Shown: piece after piece, positions 1-12,682 of the stretch
Numbering within the stretch: the first letter of the stretch is position 1
Layout of the letters: each line of letters begins with the position of its first letter
Source: Elymus sibiricus
Lineage: Eukaryota; Streptophyta; Magnoliopsida; Poales; Poaceae
Direction: 5' to 3'
Assembly: GCA_039707655.1 (NCBI GenBank)
Contig: CM077667.1
Span: forward strand, 542,790,222-542,854,221
Length of the DNA: 64,000 nt
Position numbers and translations under genes: made by a program
The notes under the pieces: model-generated
What the model was told of the DNA's origin: nothing
Database searches by the model: none
What the model saw: only the letters and a program-made list of their open reading frames with translations

Positions 1-568
1 TACTAGTTCATGTCCGTTTATTCGACAATCATCCCCCTTTATTCTTGTACTCGTAAGTTAGCCACTCAAATAAATGCTTAGTGCTTGCTGCAGCCTCACC
101 ACATAACCATACCTCACCCACTAAGCTTTAATAGTCTTGATACCCTTGGAAATGAGATTGCTGAGCCCCTGTGGCTCACAGATTACTATAACAACAGTTG
201 CAGGTACAGGTAATGTGATGATTTGACGTGAGCGCGATGCTTTGTTTGATTTGGAGTTCTTCTTCTTCTTCTTCATCGATCTAGGATGGGTTCCAGGCGG
301 CAACCTGGGATAGCAAGGATGGATGTCATTTTATCATTTATTTTCGTCCGTAGTCGGACCCTGCTCTTCTGTATGAGGTTTGGATATGTTGTTGTATTGA
401 TGTGAAATTGAGGTAGCTTGTGGCGAGTGTAAGCCAATTCCATATACTCATCTCTTCTTTACATGTACTTGTAATGATATCCACTCTTGCGAAACGACGA
501 GATGCGCTTCTATCCCTATCGAGGCCCTCGTGCCAAAATAAGGATAGGATCGCATCTTGGGCGTGACA
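1..568 (+). repeat. 5' LTR of LARD-A copy 1 (last 568 bp)
   Basis: The segment ends in GGGCGTGACA directly before the primer site. By eye it differs from 7827-8394 at about 13 of 568 positions, nearly all transitions, about 2.3 percent. With the usual grass LTR rate of 1.3e-8 per site per year this suggests insertion somewhat under one million years ago. The transition bias fits cytosine methylation in silent chromatin. Confidence 0.85.
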
Positions 569-571
569 AGT

Positions 572-583
572 TGGTATCAGAGC
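572..583 (+). other. Primer binding site (initiator Met tRNA type)
   Basis: TGGTATCAGAGC lies 3 nt after the LTR end at 568. This is the standard plant primer site complementary to the 3' end of initiator Met tRNA, and it fixes the element as plus-strand. Confidence 0.9.
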
Positions 584-3500
584 CTGTACCGACCTAGGAG
601 CCCCCTTGATTGATCGAACTTGGCCGAGTTGAGTCTAGTTAAAACTATTTTGAGTCTAGTTATGTCGGAGAGTAGGATTCTTTTTACTCCTCTTCTATGC
701 TCTTGTGAGGAATTACGACTTAGGAATTTTGATTCTACCCTCTTCTCACTCAAAAAATTTTTAGGTTCACGCGGGTATTTTGGAAACTATATGATGCCGA
801 TGTGACGGAGTTCTATCTTGGTGCCTCCTGTCTGACTTGATTTCTTCCGGGGAGTTGAGCTCCAGGGAATTCTTGTGCACATCGTTATCATTCAGTTTCC
901 TTAGTATCTCAGGACAGAGGATGTTCGAAATTGCTTCAATACTAGTAGTGGCGAGAGGAGTCCGGCATCCCCAGTACTGGTGGAGAGAGTTCGGATGTAC
1001 TGCCATACTTAGTATCGTTGTGATTACGAGGATCTGAGTTAGATGAGTTTCCGAGACCTTTGTTGTGTGTTGAGGGATGTGATACACTGGAGAGTAGTAT
1101 TACTGCTAGGAGTTGAGTGATCATGTAAAACTCCGTGTATCCGTGTACCCGATTGCATAACCGAGATTTCGGGAGTTCTTAGGTGGGAATTCAAGTGGTT
1201 ACCTAGGATTATCTTCCGCAGATGAAGATGTGAGGTTGGGGTTCGACATCTAGTGGATTCGTTTGTTCACGGTCGTTCTTACAGAGGACAGTCTCGATAT
1301 ATGTCATCAGCTATGCTTCGTCAAGCCTTGTAGTTCGCTACGCCTAGGGAGCATATTCGAGCGTCATTTCAATATGACAATCCAATGTACGATCGAGCCC
1401 GTGCGAGCCTTACCACGAAAATATTGAACGGAATCTCTGTCATGAATTTGTTTCCGGCTTGTTTCAGGAGCCTCATCCCTTGTTTTGTTGGAATATAGTA
1501 ATTCAAGTTGCTTCGATGTCAAACGTTGATTTCATATCCTACCTAAACGGTGTTCTCATATTTTTGTGGGAATGCTAATCCTTTGTTCAACCGAAGTTGT
1601 CATGTCGATTTCTTTCCAACCGGTGTGCTTCTCTTCAAGATGATTCAATCTCTTCCAATTTTTGCAAGATCTATCCTCTTATTCTTCCGGAGTTCGTTTC
1701 ATCCGTTCCAAGTTGTCTTTGTTTTTCCCGCCCTCCCGCCCTTTTCTTCAATGATTAAATTCTCATCCAAATGCCTTTTCTATTCATGTGATGCTTCCGC
1801 TATGTTCTCTTCCGTGATGTATCCGGTGATTCTTTGTGATGATGCTCAGGAGTTTCAATGTCATCATTCTTGTTCTTGTTTTTCTTCTCCGGTGGAGTCA
1901 ATTCAGTTCTCGATGTTCTTCATATCCTTTTCATTCTCTAAATGCTCTCCCATGTTGGAAGTTCTTATCCAAGCCTCTCTTGCTTATTCATCTCTCTATT
2001 CTGTCCGGTGTGCTGAAGATATCGCAGAAGTCTTGTGTTTTCATTCAAATCCTTTCAAAGTATTTTGAGGTTCTCACCTCATCAAGTTTTCATTTGTACC
2101 GGTGCAATCCCTCTTCCTAAGCAATCATTTCAACCGTGGTCTCTTTGAGTGGGCTCATAACCCACACGTTTTCCCCAGGATCTTACCTGGCTCTTCTAAT
2201 CTTTTCCGGAGATGTCCTCAAGTTCTTTCAAATATGACGTAAGAATGAATTCCATCAGTCATATTCCTTCCCGAGATCGCTTCAATTATTCTCATCATTG
2301 GCTCAACCTTTTCTTATTCATTATTCCGGAGTATCTCAGTAATTCTTGGTGGTGTTTCTCGCCATTATTCTCAACATGAAGACCGAAGGACAGTTTCTCT
2401 TAAATCTGGTTCCATCCTCAAATATTCATGGTTTCAGCTTGATGCTATTCTTCCAAATTGTTGCCAACCATGAGTAATTCCTTCCCTACCTATCTGCAGC
2501 ATTTGAGTGTTCTTTTCATTTCTCGATCCTCCGAAGGCCATCATTTCAGAAGATTTTTTCATTCTCAGCTTTTAGCTTTCGTTCTCAAATTCTTCTCAAT
2601 TGTTGTCTCTTCGTTCGTCTCTCAATTATTTCGGTGTTTCGTTAAAGACTTCTTTAAGTTTGTACTCTATCTCTCTCTTCAATTCTTTTCAAGAAGAATA
2701 AGTGGTATGCTAAATCCGTGCTTGTCATCAATTTAACTTGATGAAGGGTAGGCATAACATAATTCTTATTCTTGTTTGATCAATCGAGTCAATCCTTCTT
2801 CCGGAGTTGTTCATGATATCAAATTCTTGGATTTCAAGTGTTTCATCTTTTCTTTTCCGGAGTTCCAAGTTTTTCTCAAGTATGTTTTGCAAGCTTCATC
2901 TAAATCATGGAAAGACCTCAATCTTGTTCATTTTGCTTCCTTCAATTCTTCTATCATCCTTTCGTTTCAGAGTTCTTTCCGGAGGCTCTTCAAGATTTCT
3001 TTCATTTTCAAGTGTTCTTCAAGATTTTGTTGGAGGTCCTAAAGTATTCTTATCTTGCATTTTGAAGTGCAATTCTTTCTTCCTTATCTTTTGAGATGGT
3101 ACTATAGCATTCTTGATTCATGAGGAGTCTCGAAGAGAATTTGTCAAGAATGAGATATGTAAACCCATCTTTTCTTTGTTGGGGTTATCTTGGCATGGAT
3201 TCCACCTAAAGCTCTTCCTAAAGATCGTTGCTATCATGATGTTTATCAATGATCCAAGTTCTCAATGTATCCTCTTGGTGTAAGAGGTTATGCATATCTT
3301 GTTGCTCCCAATCTATCAATTTGTTTCCCACTGTGGCCGGTTGTCACCTCATAATTTCGAGATGTTTTCCATAAGGCCACAACAAGCATATTCTTTCGTT
3401 GTTGATTTTCCAACAACTCCATTCAATCCTTCTTTGTAAAGAGGCTTTCAATTCATTTGTGGTAGAAGTTGTCATTTTTCTTCTCCGTTCTTTCCTTCCA

Positions 3501-3831
3501 ATGATCTAGCTTCTATTCGTTTGTTCCGGAGGCATTGTGATGTTGCTCTATTCATCCCATCATCTCGGGTTGTCAAGATCATGTTCTTTTCCTTGCGTAT
3601 CCATTTAACCGGAGTGTTGTGCCCTCTTTTCATGTTCTTTCTATTATCAATTTAGCCCCTATATCCTACCGAAGTGCTGCCGAAATTTCTTTTGAATTCT
3701 TGTCTGTTTCTCATATCATTCTTCATCTCTTCCAATCTTCATGTTTCTATGGTTTCACCCGTTTGTCAAAGAAGCAATTAAGTTTTACCTCCTCCTTTCC
3801 TCTTCCTCTTCCTCTTCCCCTTCTCATTCTA

Positions 3832-3850
3832 AGATCTCGGGTCGAGATCT
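3832..3850 (+). promoter_or_regulatory. Perfect 8/3/8 hairpin upstream of the polypurine tract
   Basis: AGATCTCG pairs with CGAGATCT around a 3-nt loop. It lies exactly 19 nt before the LTR. The same geometry is present in the minus-strand copy (19554-19572) and in the other family, LARD-B (53389-53407), so it is probably a functional part of the 3' end of the RNA. Confidence 0.7.
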
Positions 3851-3857
3851 CTTGTAA

Positions 3858-3869
3858 GTGGAGGAGAGT
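3858..3869 (+). other. Polypurine tract of LARD-A
   Basis: GTGGAGGAGAGT directly abuts the LTR start TGTAACAGCCC at 3870. This is the expected plus-strand priming site for reverse transcription. Confidence 0.75.
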
Positions 3870-6800
3870 TGTAACAGCCCGGGACCGACGCTCCAGAAGA
3901 TTCCCCTTTTATTCCATTGCCATCGTGTGATTCGTCTGGTTGTCGCATTCATCATCGCATCATTCACATCATGTGCATAGCATCGTCACTCGTTTTCGAA
4001 AACTTGCATCCATTAGCAGTTGCTGGTTCTTCCCGTCGTCCGTTTCGAGCCCAACCACACACGCACGCGCCCGCGGCATCGATAAAATGTTGTTTTCAAA
4101 AGTGCGTATAAAACTTTCTTGGATTGGGTCGGAAGTTGGCATGCGGTCTTGTTTTATTGTAGGTAGACCGCCTGCCAAATTTCGTCGCAATCAGAGGTCG
4201 TTTGATACCCGAACGGTCAACCGTAGCGGCACCGTCATCGTTTTATTCGTCGGCCGTTTTCGGTTTATAAAACTCATGTCACGGGCCGCAAACTTCCCTC
4301 TCTTCTTGGCCCAACCCCCTCTACACAGCCCACTACCACCCAGCCTAGCCCCTCCACTTCCGAACCGTCCGATCGAGATCAACGGCTCGAATCGGTGCAA
4401 AAACTCCTAACCCTAGACACCCCTTGCTATATATGGACACCCCCATGTCCAAATCTGGCTCTCTCTCTTCCTCCTCAGATTCAGTGCAGCCCGACCCCGC
4501 CGCCGCCACTTGTCGCGCCTCCAGCCACCAGCCACCACCTGCGCCGCCGCTCCCAGCCACCCACGCGCTGCCACGTCAGCACCACGGACTCCCCACCGCC
4601 GCGACCCGAAGCTGGCCCGCCCCGGGCCGGAACCGGGCCCGAGCCAGCCCGAGCCTCCCCGCAGCCCCGCTCCTCCCGAGCGCTCGTGCACGCGCCGCCT
4701 CGTCGCACGGTGCCCTACCGCGCCCCAACTCCGACGAGCCGCCGCCGGTGACCATCGGGTCGACCCCGCCGCTGCACGTGCCCTCCTTCCTCTCTCTTCT
4801 CTCCCTCTCCTGCTAAGCTCTCTCCCTCCCATTGCAGGCCCGACCTCGCCATGGAGGTTGCCAAGCTCGCCGCCGGTCGTGTTCCTCGCCGGATCCGGCC
4901 TGAACGGGTCGGGATTGACCGGATCTACCGGTTCCCGCTGCCCCTCGCCCGTTTCTGCCTCGCCGAAGCCTGTCCCCTCACCGGAGTTCGCCAAGCCGCC
5001 GCCGTTGACCGTGCCATGGTCTCGTCCTCGAGCGGGGGGACGACCACGCCTCTGCCCTCGCCCTTGTCGCCCACGTGGACTGGCCCAGCAGCGCCCCATC
5101 GCCGGCCCAGCATAGCCCCTCTGCCTCGCCTCACCGAATGGGCCAAGGCCCACGAGGTGAGCAGCCCCCCCTGCGCATTTTCTTTTTTTTCTATTAGGCC
5201 AGTTGCGTTTTTTTTAATTACAGTAGATTGCATGTTTTTAAATTGCTAATAGATAATTAACCGTATGCCGTATAAAAATGTTTTATATATGTAAAATGCT
5301 CAGAAAAATGCGTAGATTATCAATATGTCATTTTCGTCCATGATAAAAATGCCTAAGCTCGCTGTTTGCATCATTTTGCATAAATGCCCTCATTTTGCAT
5401 TGTCATAGTTAATTAACGTGCATCGGGAATCATTCCAATCATATATTAAAAATGTTCATATTATCGCCATCGCATTTTCATGCATGACAAATATGTTCAT
5501 TGAAATATTTGCATTTAATTTGCATTTATAATTGCTAAAAGGGTTTATTCCTTTAACTTACCTAATTAATTGTGACATATTTCCCTACATGAACCTACGC
5601 ATATTATATGTGTTTTCGGGGTAGTAAAATCCATAGAATTTAACTGTCCAGTCGAGGCAAGGTGCACCCTTCATGTCTCTTTTTCCTGAAAGAACTATGT
5701 GGTGCTTTGGCTCATATTATGCCCCGTAGCATATAGTTTTACTGCTGCCATTATGCCTCCGTGAAAATCTGCTATGCTAAAAACTGTTATTTCGACTAAG
5801 TCATAATCTGCCATATTTTGTTGCCATGTTCTGAGCTTCCTACCATGTGTTCCATGACTCTTTTGAGTATGATATGTGAAGATGAAATGAAGTGTGTGTT
5901 ATATGCTTCTGCCGCATGCTTAGTTTGTGCATTTTAGAATATTGTAACTTGTTGTTTTCATGCGTGCAATATGCCATGTTGCTGTTTTGGACAGATTTGC
6001 ACTAAAACTTGTGTTGATTGTTGTGGTTGAACCGTAGCCCCGTTTTGTACATGTTGCATATGAATCTTGCTTAGAATCTCATGTAGTTTCATAATATCTT
6101 GCTGCATTCATGATTTGAAATGCTTGTGGTTGTCATTTTCATGCACTTTGCATTCATGGCATATAATCTTGTGATTGTCATATCTTTTAGACCGTAGCTC
6201 CGTTTGAGATGTTCCATATATGTAAATCGACTAGAATGACGTGTAGAATTGCATGGTTCACTTTATTTCCCTGTTTAATAAATATAAAACATGATTAGTT
6301 CAGATCTGGAACAATTTCGAAATTAACATATGGGGTCGTTTCGGAAATGCTATATATTGTTTCCGGTCTCATTTAAACTTGCCTAGATGTGTAGTTTACT
6401 TATGCTTCACCTCTTGCCATGTTTAACAACATTCAATATTGTCGTGTACCTAAACGAGAGTGAACTAAATATTTGAATGTGGAGTTTCGTCAATATGCAA
6501 CTCGTTGCATATTGAGCTTCACTTAATGTGTAGTATTTGATTGTTGTGATTGCCATGCCTTGCATATTTAAACCGGACATGCATCATATTTGTTTGCGCA
6601 TCATGTCATGCATTTGTTGTGGTGTTCTCGTGTGTTGATTGTTGTTTCCGATTTGCTTCTTCTCGATAGAGTTCCGAAACCGCTTCGGAGTGTGAGGATT
6701 CGTTCGACTGCGTTGGCTCGTCTTCTTCGTGGACTCGTTCTTATTCCAAGCGGGATCTCAGGCAAGATGATCATTTCCCTGGATACCACTACTATCATTG

Positions 6801-8394
6801 CCATGCTAGATGTCTCGTTTCTATCGCTGTCTCGCTACCTACCACTTGCTGTCAAGCCTCCCAAATTGCCATGAAAAGCCTCTAACCCCTCCACATCCCA
6901 GCAAACATTGTTTGGCTATGTTACTGCTTGCTCAGCCTTTCTTATAGCGGTGCTAGTTGCAGGTGCATTTGTCTCCAGCTATCACAATATTATTGCTATT
7001 TAATTTAATGCACATATATACTTGGTAAGGGTGGAAGGCTTGGCCTTTTGCTCGGTGTTTTGTTCCACCCTTGCCGCCCTAATTACTTGTGTACCGGTGT
7101 TATGTTCCATAATTGAGCGCTCCTAACATGCTCGGGGTTGTTATGGGGACCCCCTGGATTTTCGTTTTAGGATAAAACATGTCTGGCAAGAACCAACTTT
7201 GGTACTACATTTGCTTAATAACTAATAAACCTGCATAGGGAGTAATTAACCCGAGGATACTTAATCAACCACCCGGGCCAGTGCTCCTCATGAGTGTTGG
7301 TCCAAACCGAGCGATGTCTGGCGCCCCCTGGTCACCCGGGGTTTCAGCCAACCCGACGTCTAGCTCATCTGGTAGTGCCCTGAGAAAGAGATACGCGCGG
7401 CTCCTATTGGGATCTGGCCTGCCGGGCGGTCTTGCTGGACTTCTTTTACCTTTCTCGAACGTGTTGTGCGAGGAATTCCGAAAATACTTCGGGCTATCTC
7501 GAGGTTGCGGTTTTCCAGTGGAATTGCCTAGGAAGATCACGAGATTCGTGGTCGAGGTTATTCCCGCTGCGTGTGCTTAATTTGTGATGGATGAGTTGGA
7601 GCACCTCTGCAGGGTTAAATCTTTCAGAAAGCCGTGCCCGCGGTTACGTGGCAACTTGGAAACTTTGTTTAACACCCGGTCATAGCAACTTGAAGTAAAC
7701 TCAAATAAAATACACCAACCGTGTGCGTAACCGTGACGGTCTCTTCTCATGAATTTCTGATCCGAGAGAGAACACGGTGGGGTTATGTTTGACGTATGTA
7801 GGTGTTCAGGATCTCTTAGAGATCATTACTAGTTCACGTCCGTTTATTCGACAATCATCCCCCTTTATTCTTGTACTCGTAAGTTAGCCACTCAAATAAA
7901 TGCTTAGTGCTTGCTGCAGCCTCACCACATAACAATACCTCACCCATTAAGCTTTAATAGTCTTGATACCCTTGGAAATGAGATTGCTGAGTCCCTGTGG
8001 CTCACAGATTACCACAACAACAGTTGCAGGTACAGGTAATGCGATGATTTGACGTGAGCGCGATGCTTTGTTTGATTTGGAGTTCTTCTTCTTCTTCTTC
8101 ATCGATCTAGGATGGGTTCCAGGCGGCAGCCTGGGATAGCAAGGATGGATGTCATTTTATTGTTTGTTTTCGTCCGTAGTCGGACCCTGCTCTTCTGTAT
8201 GAGGTTTGGATATGTTGTTGTATTGATGTGAAATTGAGGTAGCTTGTGGCGAGTGTAAGCCAATTCCATATACTCATCTCTTCTTTACATGTGCTTGTAA
8301 TGATATCCATTCTTGCGAAACGACGAGATGCGCTTCTATCCCTATCGAGGCCCTCGTGCCAAAATAAGGATAGGATCGCATCTTGGGCGTGACA
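3870..8394 (+). repeat. 3' LTR of LARD-A copy 1, complete, 4525 bp
   Basis: The LTR starts TGTAACAGCCC and ends GGGCGTGACA. It has two compositional halves. A GC-rich block at about 4440-5160 follows a TATA box, and an AT-rich block follows at about 5200-6600. The long frames in the GC-rich block occur on both strands at once and are not credible genes. The end is fixed by alignment with 1-568. Confidence 0.85.
4427..4435 (+). promoter_or_regulatory. Putative LTR promoter TATA box
   Basis: CTATATATGG lies about 555 bp into the LTR, just before the GC-rich block. The minus-strand LTR has a matching TATATAT at the equivalent offset (about 551 bp), so the site is kept in both copies. Transcription would start near 4460. 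This is inferred from motif and position only. Confidence 0.5.
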
Positions 8395-10051
8395 CTTAGC
8401 ACTCCCGGTGTTAATTCTGTAGCGTAGCTAATCGGTCGTGGGTATCGAGGGTGATTCCTCCTTCCGATTTATCGATAGCGACTCTTGCCATACACATACC
8501 TCGAGTGGCATCCATCGAGGGTGATTCCTCGGATATCCACTTGGTGTATAAACACACAGTTACTTTAACTTGACATTGTTTACATGTGAAAGATGGAACT
8601 GGAGGGACAGGCGGTACCACCCTGGTTGAGGTGGACCTGAGTTCCCGACAGTCTTGAGACGGGTCGGCCCCAAGGGTACCCGTGTGTGAGATGTGGTGGG
8701 ATGCGCCGGTAAGGCATCCAAAGGGTTATTATGAGGCGTGGACGGGCAGGAGAGGCCCTTGCCACACATCCTCGAGTTGGGGTGACGGGACCGCACTTTA
8801 TGGGTCGCACTTGCCCCGCATTAATAAAATGCTAATGGGTTGGGTATTTGATCTGAGTTGGGTCGTTGGCCTTTTTACGCACCAAACCATTGCGTGGGAG
8901 AAGTTATGGGTACTCAGCGTCGTTGTATCAGCCGAAGCTCTTCGGACGTCAGCAATGGAGCGGCGCGCACCGGATTGGACTGGACGGTTCAGCTCTTGGA
9001 CTGGAGTGTGCTAGGTCTGCTTCCGGCCGCGTACGCATCGTGCAGGAGCGTGTAGGGCAAGTGGGCCCACGACCCCTGTGTGCTTAGGATTTAGATCGGC
9101 GGGCTGGCCTCTTCGTTGAGCCTAGGTGGGGCGACGACGTGCTGATATCCCGAGGCCGGGCATGACCCAGGAAAGTGTGTCCGGCCGGAGGTGATCAGGA
9201 GTGTTGGAAATGCGGTGCACCCCTACAGGGATGAATAATCTATTCGAATAGCCGTGTCCACGGTAACAGGATGACTTGGAGTTGTACCTTGACATGATAT
9301 AACTAAAACTGTGATTTACTTTGAAATGAATGTTGGCTCCGGGATTGCTTCATCGCAGGGAGTCGAGGAAGAATCTCTGGGCGTGGTTACTTAATAAAAT
9401 TGCTACAATAATATGACTATATATGAGATACCAGTCTACTCTCTTCTAATGCTGCAAGATGCTGAAGGTTCTAGTCTTCGTTAGGACTAGGCCTTCCCCC
9501 CTCATTCTTGCTTTCTGCAGTCAGTCCAGATATAACCCCATTCCTTGATACTGATGCATACTTAGCATAGTTCTGATGTCAGTCTTGCGAGTACTTTGGA
9601 TGAGTACTCACCGCTGCTTTGCTTTCTCTTTCCCCCTCGATACGATTCTGCGTTCAGACGACGGAGCCCAGGAGATGGAGTACGCTGGAGACGACTACTA
9701 CACCACCGCTGGAGCCTACTACTACGTGGAGAGTGCCGACGCTCAAGAGTAGTTAGGAGGTTCCCAGGCAGGAGGCCTCGCCTCTTTCGATCCGCTGCTT
9801 ATGTTTGTGCTATCCTTCTTAAGGCAAAACTTGTTTAACTTATGTCTGTACTCAGATATTACTTGCTTCCATTGACTCATGCTTTGTCGAGCTTTGTATT
9901 CGAGCCCTCGAGGCCCCTGGCTTGTAATATGAAGCTGTATGACTTTAATTTTGGTCTAGTGTTGTGTTGGGATATTAATTAGTGAGTCCCTAATCTTGGT
10001 CGTACGCATTGCGTGTATGATTAGCGTACGGTCGAAATAGTGGGCGTCACA
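8395..10051 (+). repeat. LARD-B LTR fragment (3' part), plus orientation
   Basis: This is the reverse complement of 49228 to about 50800, the end of the LARD-B LTR, and it ends in GGGCGTCACA at 10051. No primer site follows, so it is a 3' LTR end or a solo LTR. Its upstream part is cut off at 8394/8395 by the insertion of LARD-A copy 1. It therefore gives the order LARD-B first, LARD-A second. Expected 5-bp target duplication after the end: TTTAT. Confidence 0.8.
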
Positions 10052-12155
10052 TTTATTTTTCTTATACTAACGGATCTCCCGAGTTTTCTGTTGAGTTTTG
10101 TGTTGTGAAGTTTTCATGTTTTGGGTAAAGATTTTATGGAATATGGAATAAGGAGTGGCAAGAGCCTAAGCTTGGGGATGCCCAAGGCACCCCAAGCCAT
10201 ATTCAAGGATACCAAAGAGCCTAAGCTTGGGGATGCCCCTGAAGGCATCCCCTCTTTCGTCTTCAATCCATCGGTAAATTTACTTGAGGCTATATTTTTA
10301 TTCACCACATAATATGTGTTTTGCTTGGAGCGTCTTGTATTATATGAGTCTTTGCTTTTTAGTTTGCCACAACCATCCTTGTTGCAGACATCTTTTGAGA
10401 GAGACACGCATGAATCGTGAATTTATTAGAATACTCTATGTACTTCACTTATATCTTTTGAGCTAGGCAATTTTGCACTAATGCTTCACTTATATCTTTT
10501 TAGAGCACGGTGGTGTGTTTTATTTTATAGAAATAATTGAACTCTCGTACCTCACTTATATTATTTTGAGAGTCTTTAAACAGCATGGTAATTGGTTTAG
10601 GTTATGAATTTAGTCCTAATATAATGGGCATCCAAGAGGGATATAATAAAAACTTTCATATAAAGTGCATTGAATACTATGAGAAGTTTGATTCCTTGCA
10701 TATAGTTTTGAGATATAAAGATGGTGATATTAGAGTCATACTAGTGAGTAATTGTGGATTGGTAGAAATACTTGTGTTAAAATTTTGTGATTCCCGTAGC
10801 ATGCACGTATGGTGAACCGTTATGTAACGAAGTCGGAGCATCATTTGTTTATTGATTATCATCCTTTGTGTGAGTGTCGGGAGAGCGCGATGGTTAACTC
10901 CTACCAACCTCTCCCCTAGGAGCATGCGTCTAATACTTTGCTTCGATAACTAATAGACTTTTGCAATAAATATGTGAGTTCTTTATGACTAATGTGAGTC
11001 CATGGATTATACGCACTCTCACCCTTCCACCATTGCTAGCCTCTCTAGTACCGCGCAACTTTCGCTGGTGCATTAAACCCACCATATACCCTTCCTCAAA
11101 ACAGCCACCATACCTACATTTTATGGCATTTCCATAGCCATTCCGAGATATATTGCCATGCAACTTCCACCGTTCCGTTTATTATGACACGCACCATCAT
11201 TTTCATATTGCTTTGCATGATCGTAAGATAGCTAGCATGATGTTTTCATGGCTTGTCCGTTTTTTGATGTCATTTGCTATGCTAGATCGTTGCACATCCC
11301 GGTACACCGCTGGAGGCATTCATATAGAGTCATATTTTGTTCTAGGTATCGAGTTGTAATTCTTGAGTTGTAAGTAAATAAAAGTGTGATGATCATCATT
11401 ATTAGAGCATTGTCCTGTAAAAGGAAAGGATGATGGAAGCTATGATTCCCTCACAAGTTGGGATGAGTCTCCGGACTTTACAAAAAATTAAAGAGGCCAA
11501 TGAAGCCCAAATAAAATAAAAGAGGCCAATGAAGCCCAAATAAAAAAAAGAGGCCAAAGATCCCCACCAAAAAAAAGGGGGAGGGACAATGCTACTATCT
11601 TTTTTTCTACACTTGTGCTTCAAAGTAGCACCATGATCTTCATGATAGAGAGTCTCCTATTTTGTCACTTTCATATAACTAGTGGAATTTTTTGATTATG
11701 ATGCACACCCACTTAGATTCTTTTTGAGCTTTCATACACTTATAGCTCTAGTGCATCCGTTGCATGGCAATCCCTACTCACTCACATCGATATCTATTGA
11801 TGGGCATCTCCATAGCCCGTTGATACGCCTAGTTAATGTGAGACTATCTTCTCCTTTTCCTCACAACCTCCACCATATTCTATTCCACCTATAGTGCTAT
11901 ATACATGGCTCGCGCTCATGTATTGCGTGAAAGTTGAAAAGGTTTGAGAACATAAAATGTGTGAAACAATTGCTTGACTTGTCATCGGGGTTGTGCATGA
12001 TATAAATACTTTGTGTGGGGAAGATGGAGCATAGCCAGACCATATGATTTTGTAGGGATAACTTTCTTTGGCCATGTTATTTTGAAAGGACACGATTACT
12101 TTGTTAGTATGCTTGAAGTGTTATTGTTTTTATGTCAATATTAAACTTTCTTTGG
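10052..12155 (+). mobile_element. Untranslated interior piece of another Triticeae LTR retrotransposon
   Basis: The phrase AGCCTAAGCTTGGGGATGCC occurs twice (near 10165 and 10220), followed by long AT-rich text with several ATATCTTTT-like repeats. I recognise this as the long non-coding 3' interior of an abundant Triticeae retrotransposon, probably gypsy type, but I cannot name the family securely. Its own LTR does not follow, and the homologous text stops near 12150 where CACTA-like sequence begins. The left part is displaced by the LARD-B LTR. Open frames here are short and unconvincing. Confidence 0.55.
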
Positions 12156-12682
12156 CCTAGTTAATGGCAGGATTTTTGCTTGAGCAGGTCATAGCTCCCG
12201 ACAGAGAATACCATTTCACCTAATGTCAGCATGTAATGATCTGCAAATTGTAGGAGAAATTGTATATACACAATTGTATATATATATGTGTGTGTGTATG
12301 CATGGTCGTACGAGAAATTCTATGATATATGATTGATTCTACGAGAAATTTTATTATATATGCATAATGTGTACGTTATGTAGTAGCGTAAAATATGTTT
12401 GAAATGAAAAGAAAATTAAATGGAAAACACAAAATGAAAAGGAAAAATAAACAATAAATTCTAAACCTTTAGTCCCAGTTGGTCTCACCAACCACCAACC
12501 GGGACTAAAGGTCCCCGGCTCACCGCGGCCGCAGCCGGCCACGTGGCCGGGATTTAGTCCCGGTTCCTGGCCAACCGGTACTAAGGGGGGGGGGGCTTTA
12601 GTCCCTATACTTTAGTCCCGATTGGGGAACCGGGACTAAAGGCCCTTCCCAACCGGGACTAGTGGCCGGTTCTGCACTAGTG
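12156..12682 (+). mobile_element. CACTA-X, 3' end fragment
   Basis: The fragment ends in TTCTGCACTAGTG at 12682. Upstream are inverted subterminal units of the TTTAGTCCCGGTTGGT / ACCGGGACTAAAG kind (12465-12670), diagnostic of a large grass CACTA group. ATG follows at 12683-12685, the same 3-bp target duplication found before the 5' end at 21132-21134. The left limit, where the retrotransposon text stops, is approximate. An AT/TG microsatellite lies at 12276-12300. Confidence 0.65.
12276..12300. repeat. (TA)n(TG)n microsatellite
   Basis: About 25 bp of alternating TA then TG dinucleotides, inside the CACTA-X fragment. It has no evident function. Confidence 0.8.

Larger units (their letters stand above)
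569..3869 (+). mobile_element. LARD-A interior domain, non-coding
   Basis: There are 3.3 kb between primer site and polypurine tract. The stretch 1550-3830 is strongly pyrimidine-rich on this strand, full of TTC/CTT runs, so it yields open frames of up to 172 codons rich in Ser, Phe and Leu. These have no recognisable domain and I treat them as composition artefacts. LARD interiors are thought to work as packaged RNA rather than as coding sequence. A small hairpin at 3832-3850 stands just before the purine tract. Confidence 0.75.
1..8394 (+). mobile_element. LARD-A copy 1: large non-autonomous LTR retrotransposon
   Basis: Direct repeats at 1-568 and 7827-8394 align without gaps and mark the ends of two LTRs. 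A Met-tRNA type primer site follows the first LTR and a purine tract precedes the second. The complete 3' LTR is 4525 bp and the interior 3301 bp. The interior has no gag or pol similarity that I can see. These sizes match the LARD class described in Triticeae (about 4.5 kb LTRs, about 3.5 kb non-coding interior; Sukkula is the named barley example, and I only suggest that family). The 5' LTR start and its target duplication lie left of the window. The right flank begins CTTAG, which should recur before the 5' LTR. Confidence 0.85.

Noticed and set aside
1550..3930. Several 88-172 codon plus-strand frames rich in Ser, Phe and Leu
   Set aside because: They come from the pyrimidine-rich LARD-A interior. 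No domain or start context is seen, and they are not preserved in the minus-strand copy.
4413..5153. 246-codon frame on the minus strand and overlapping long plus-strand frames
   Set aside because: All lie in the GC-rich block of the LARD-A LTR. Frames are open on both strands with Arg/Pro/Ala/Gly composition, and the second LTR copy (18159-18954) has different frames. This is base composition, not coding.
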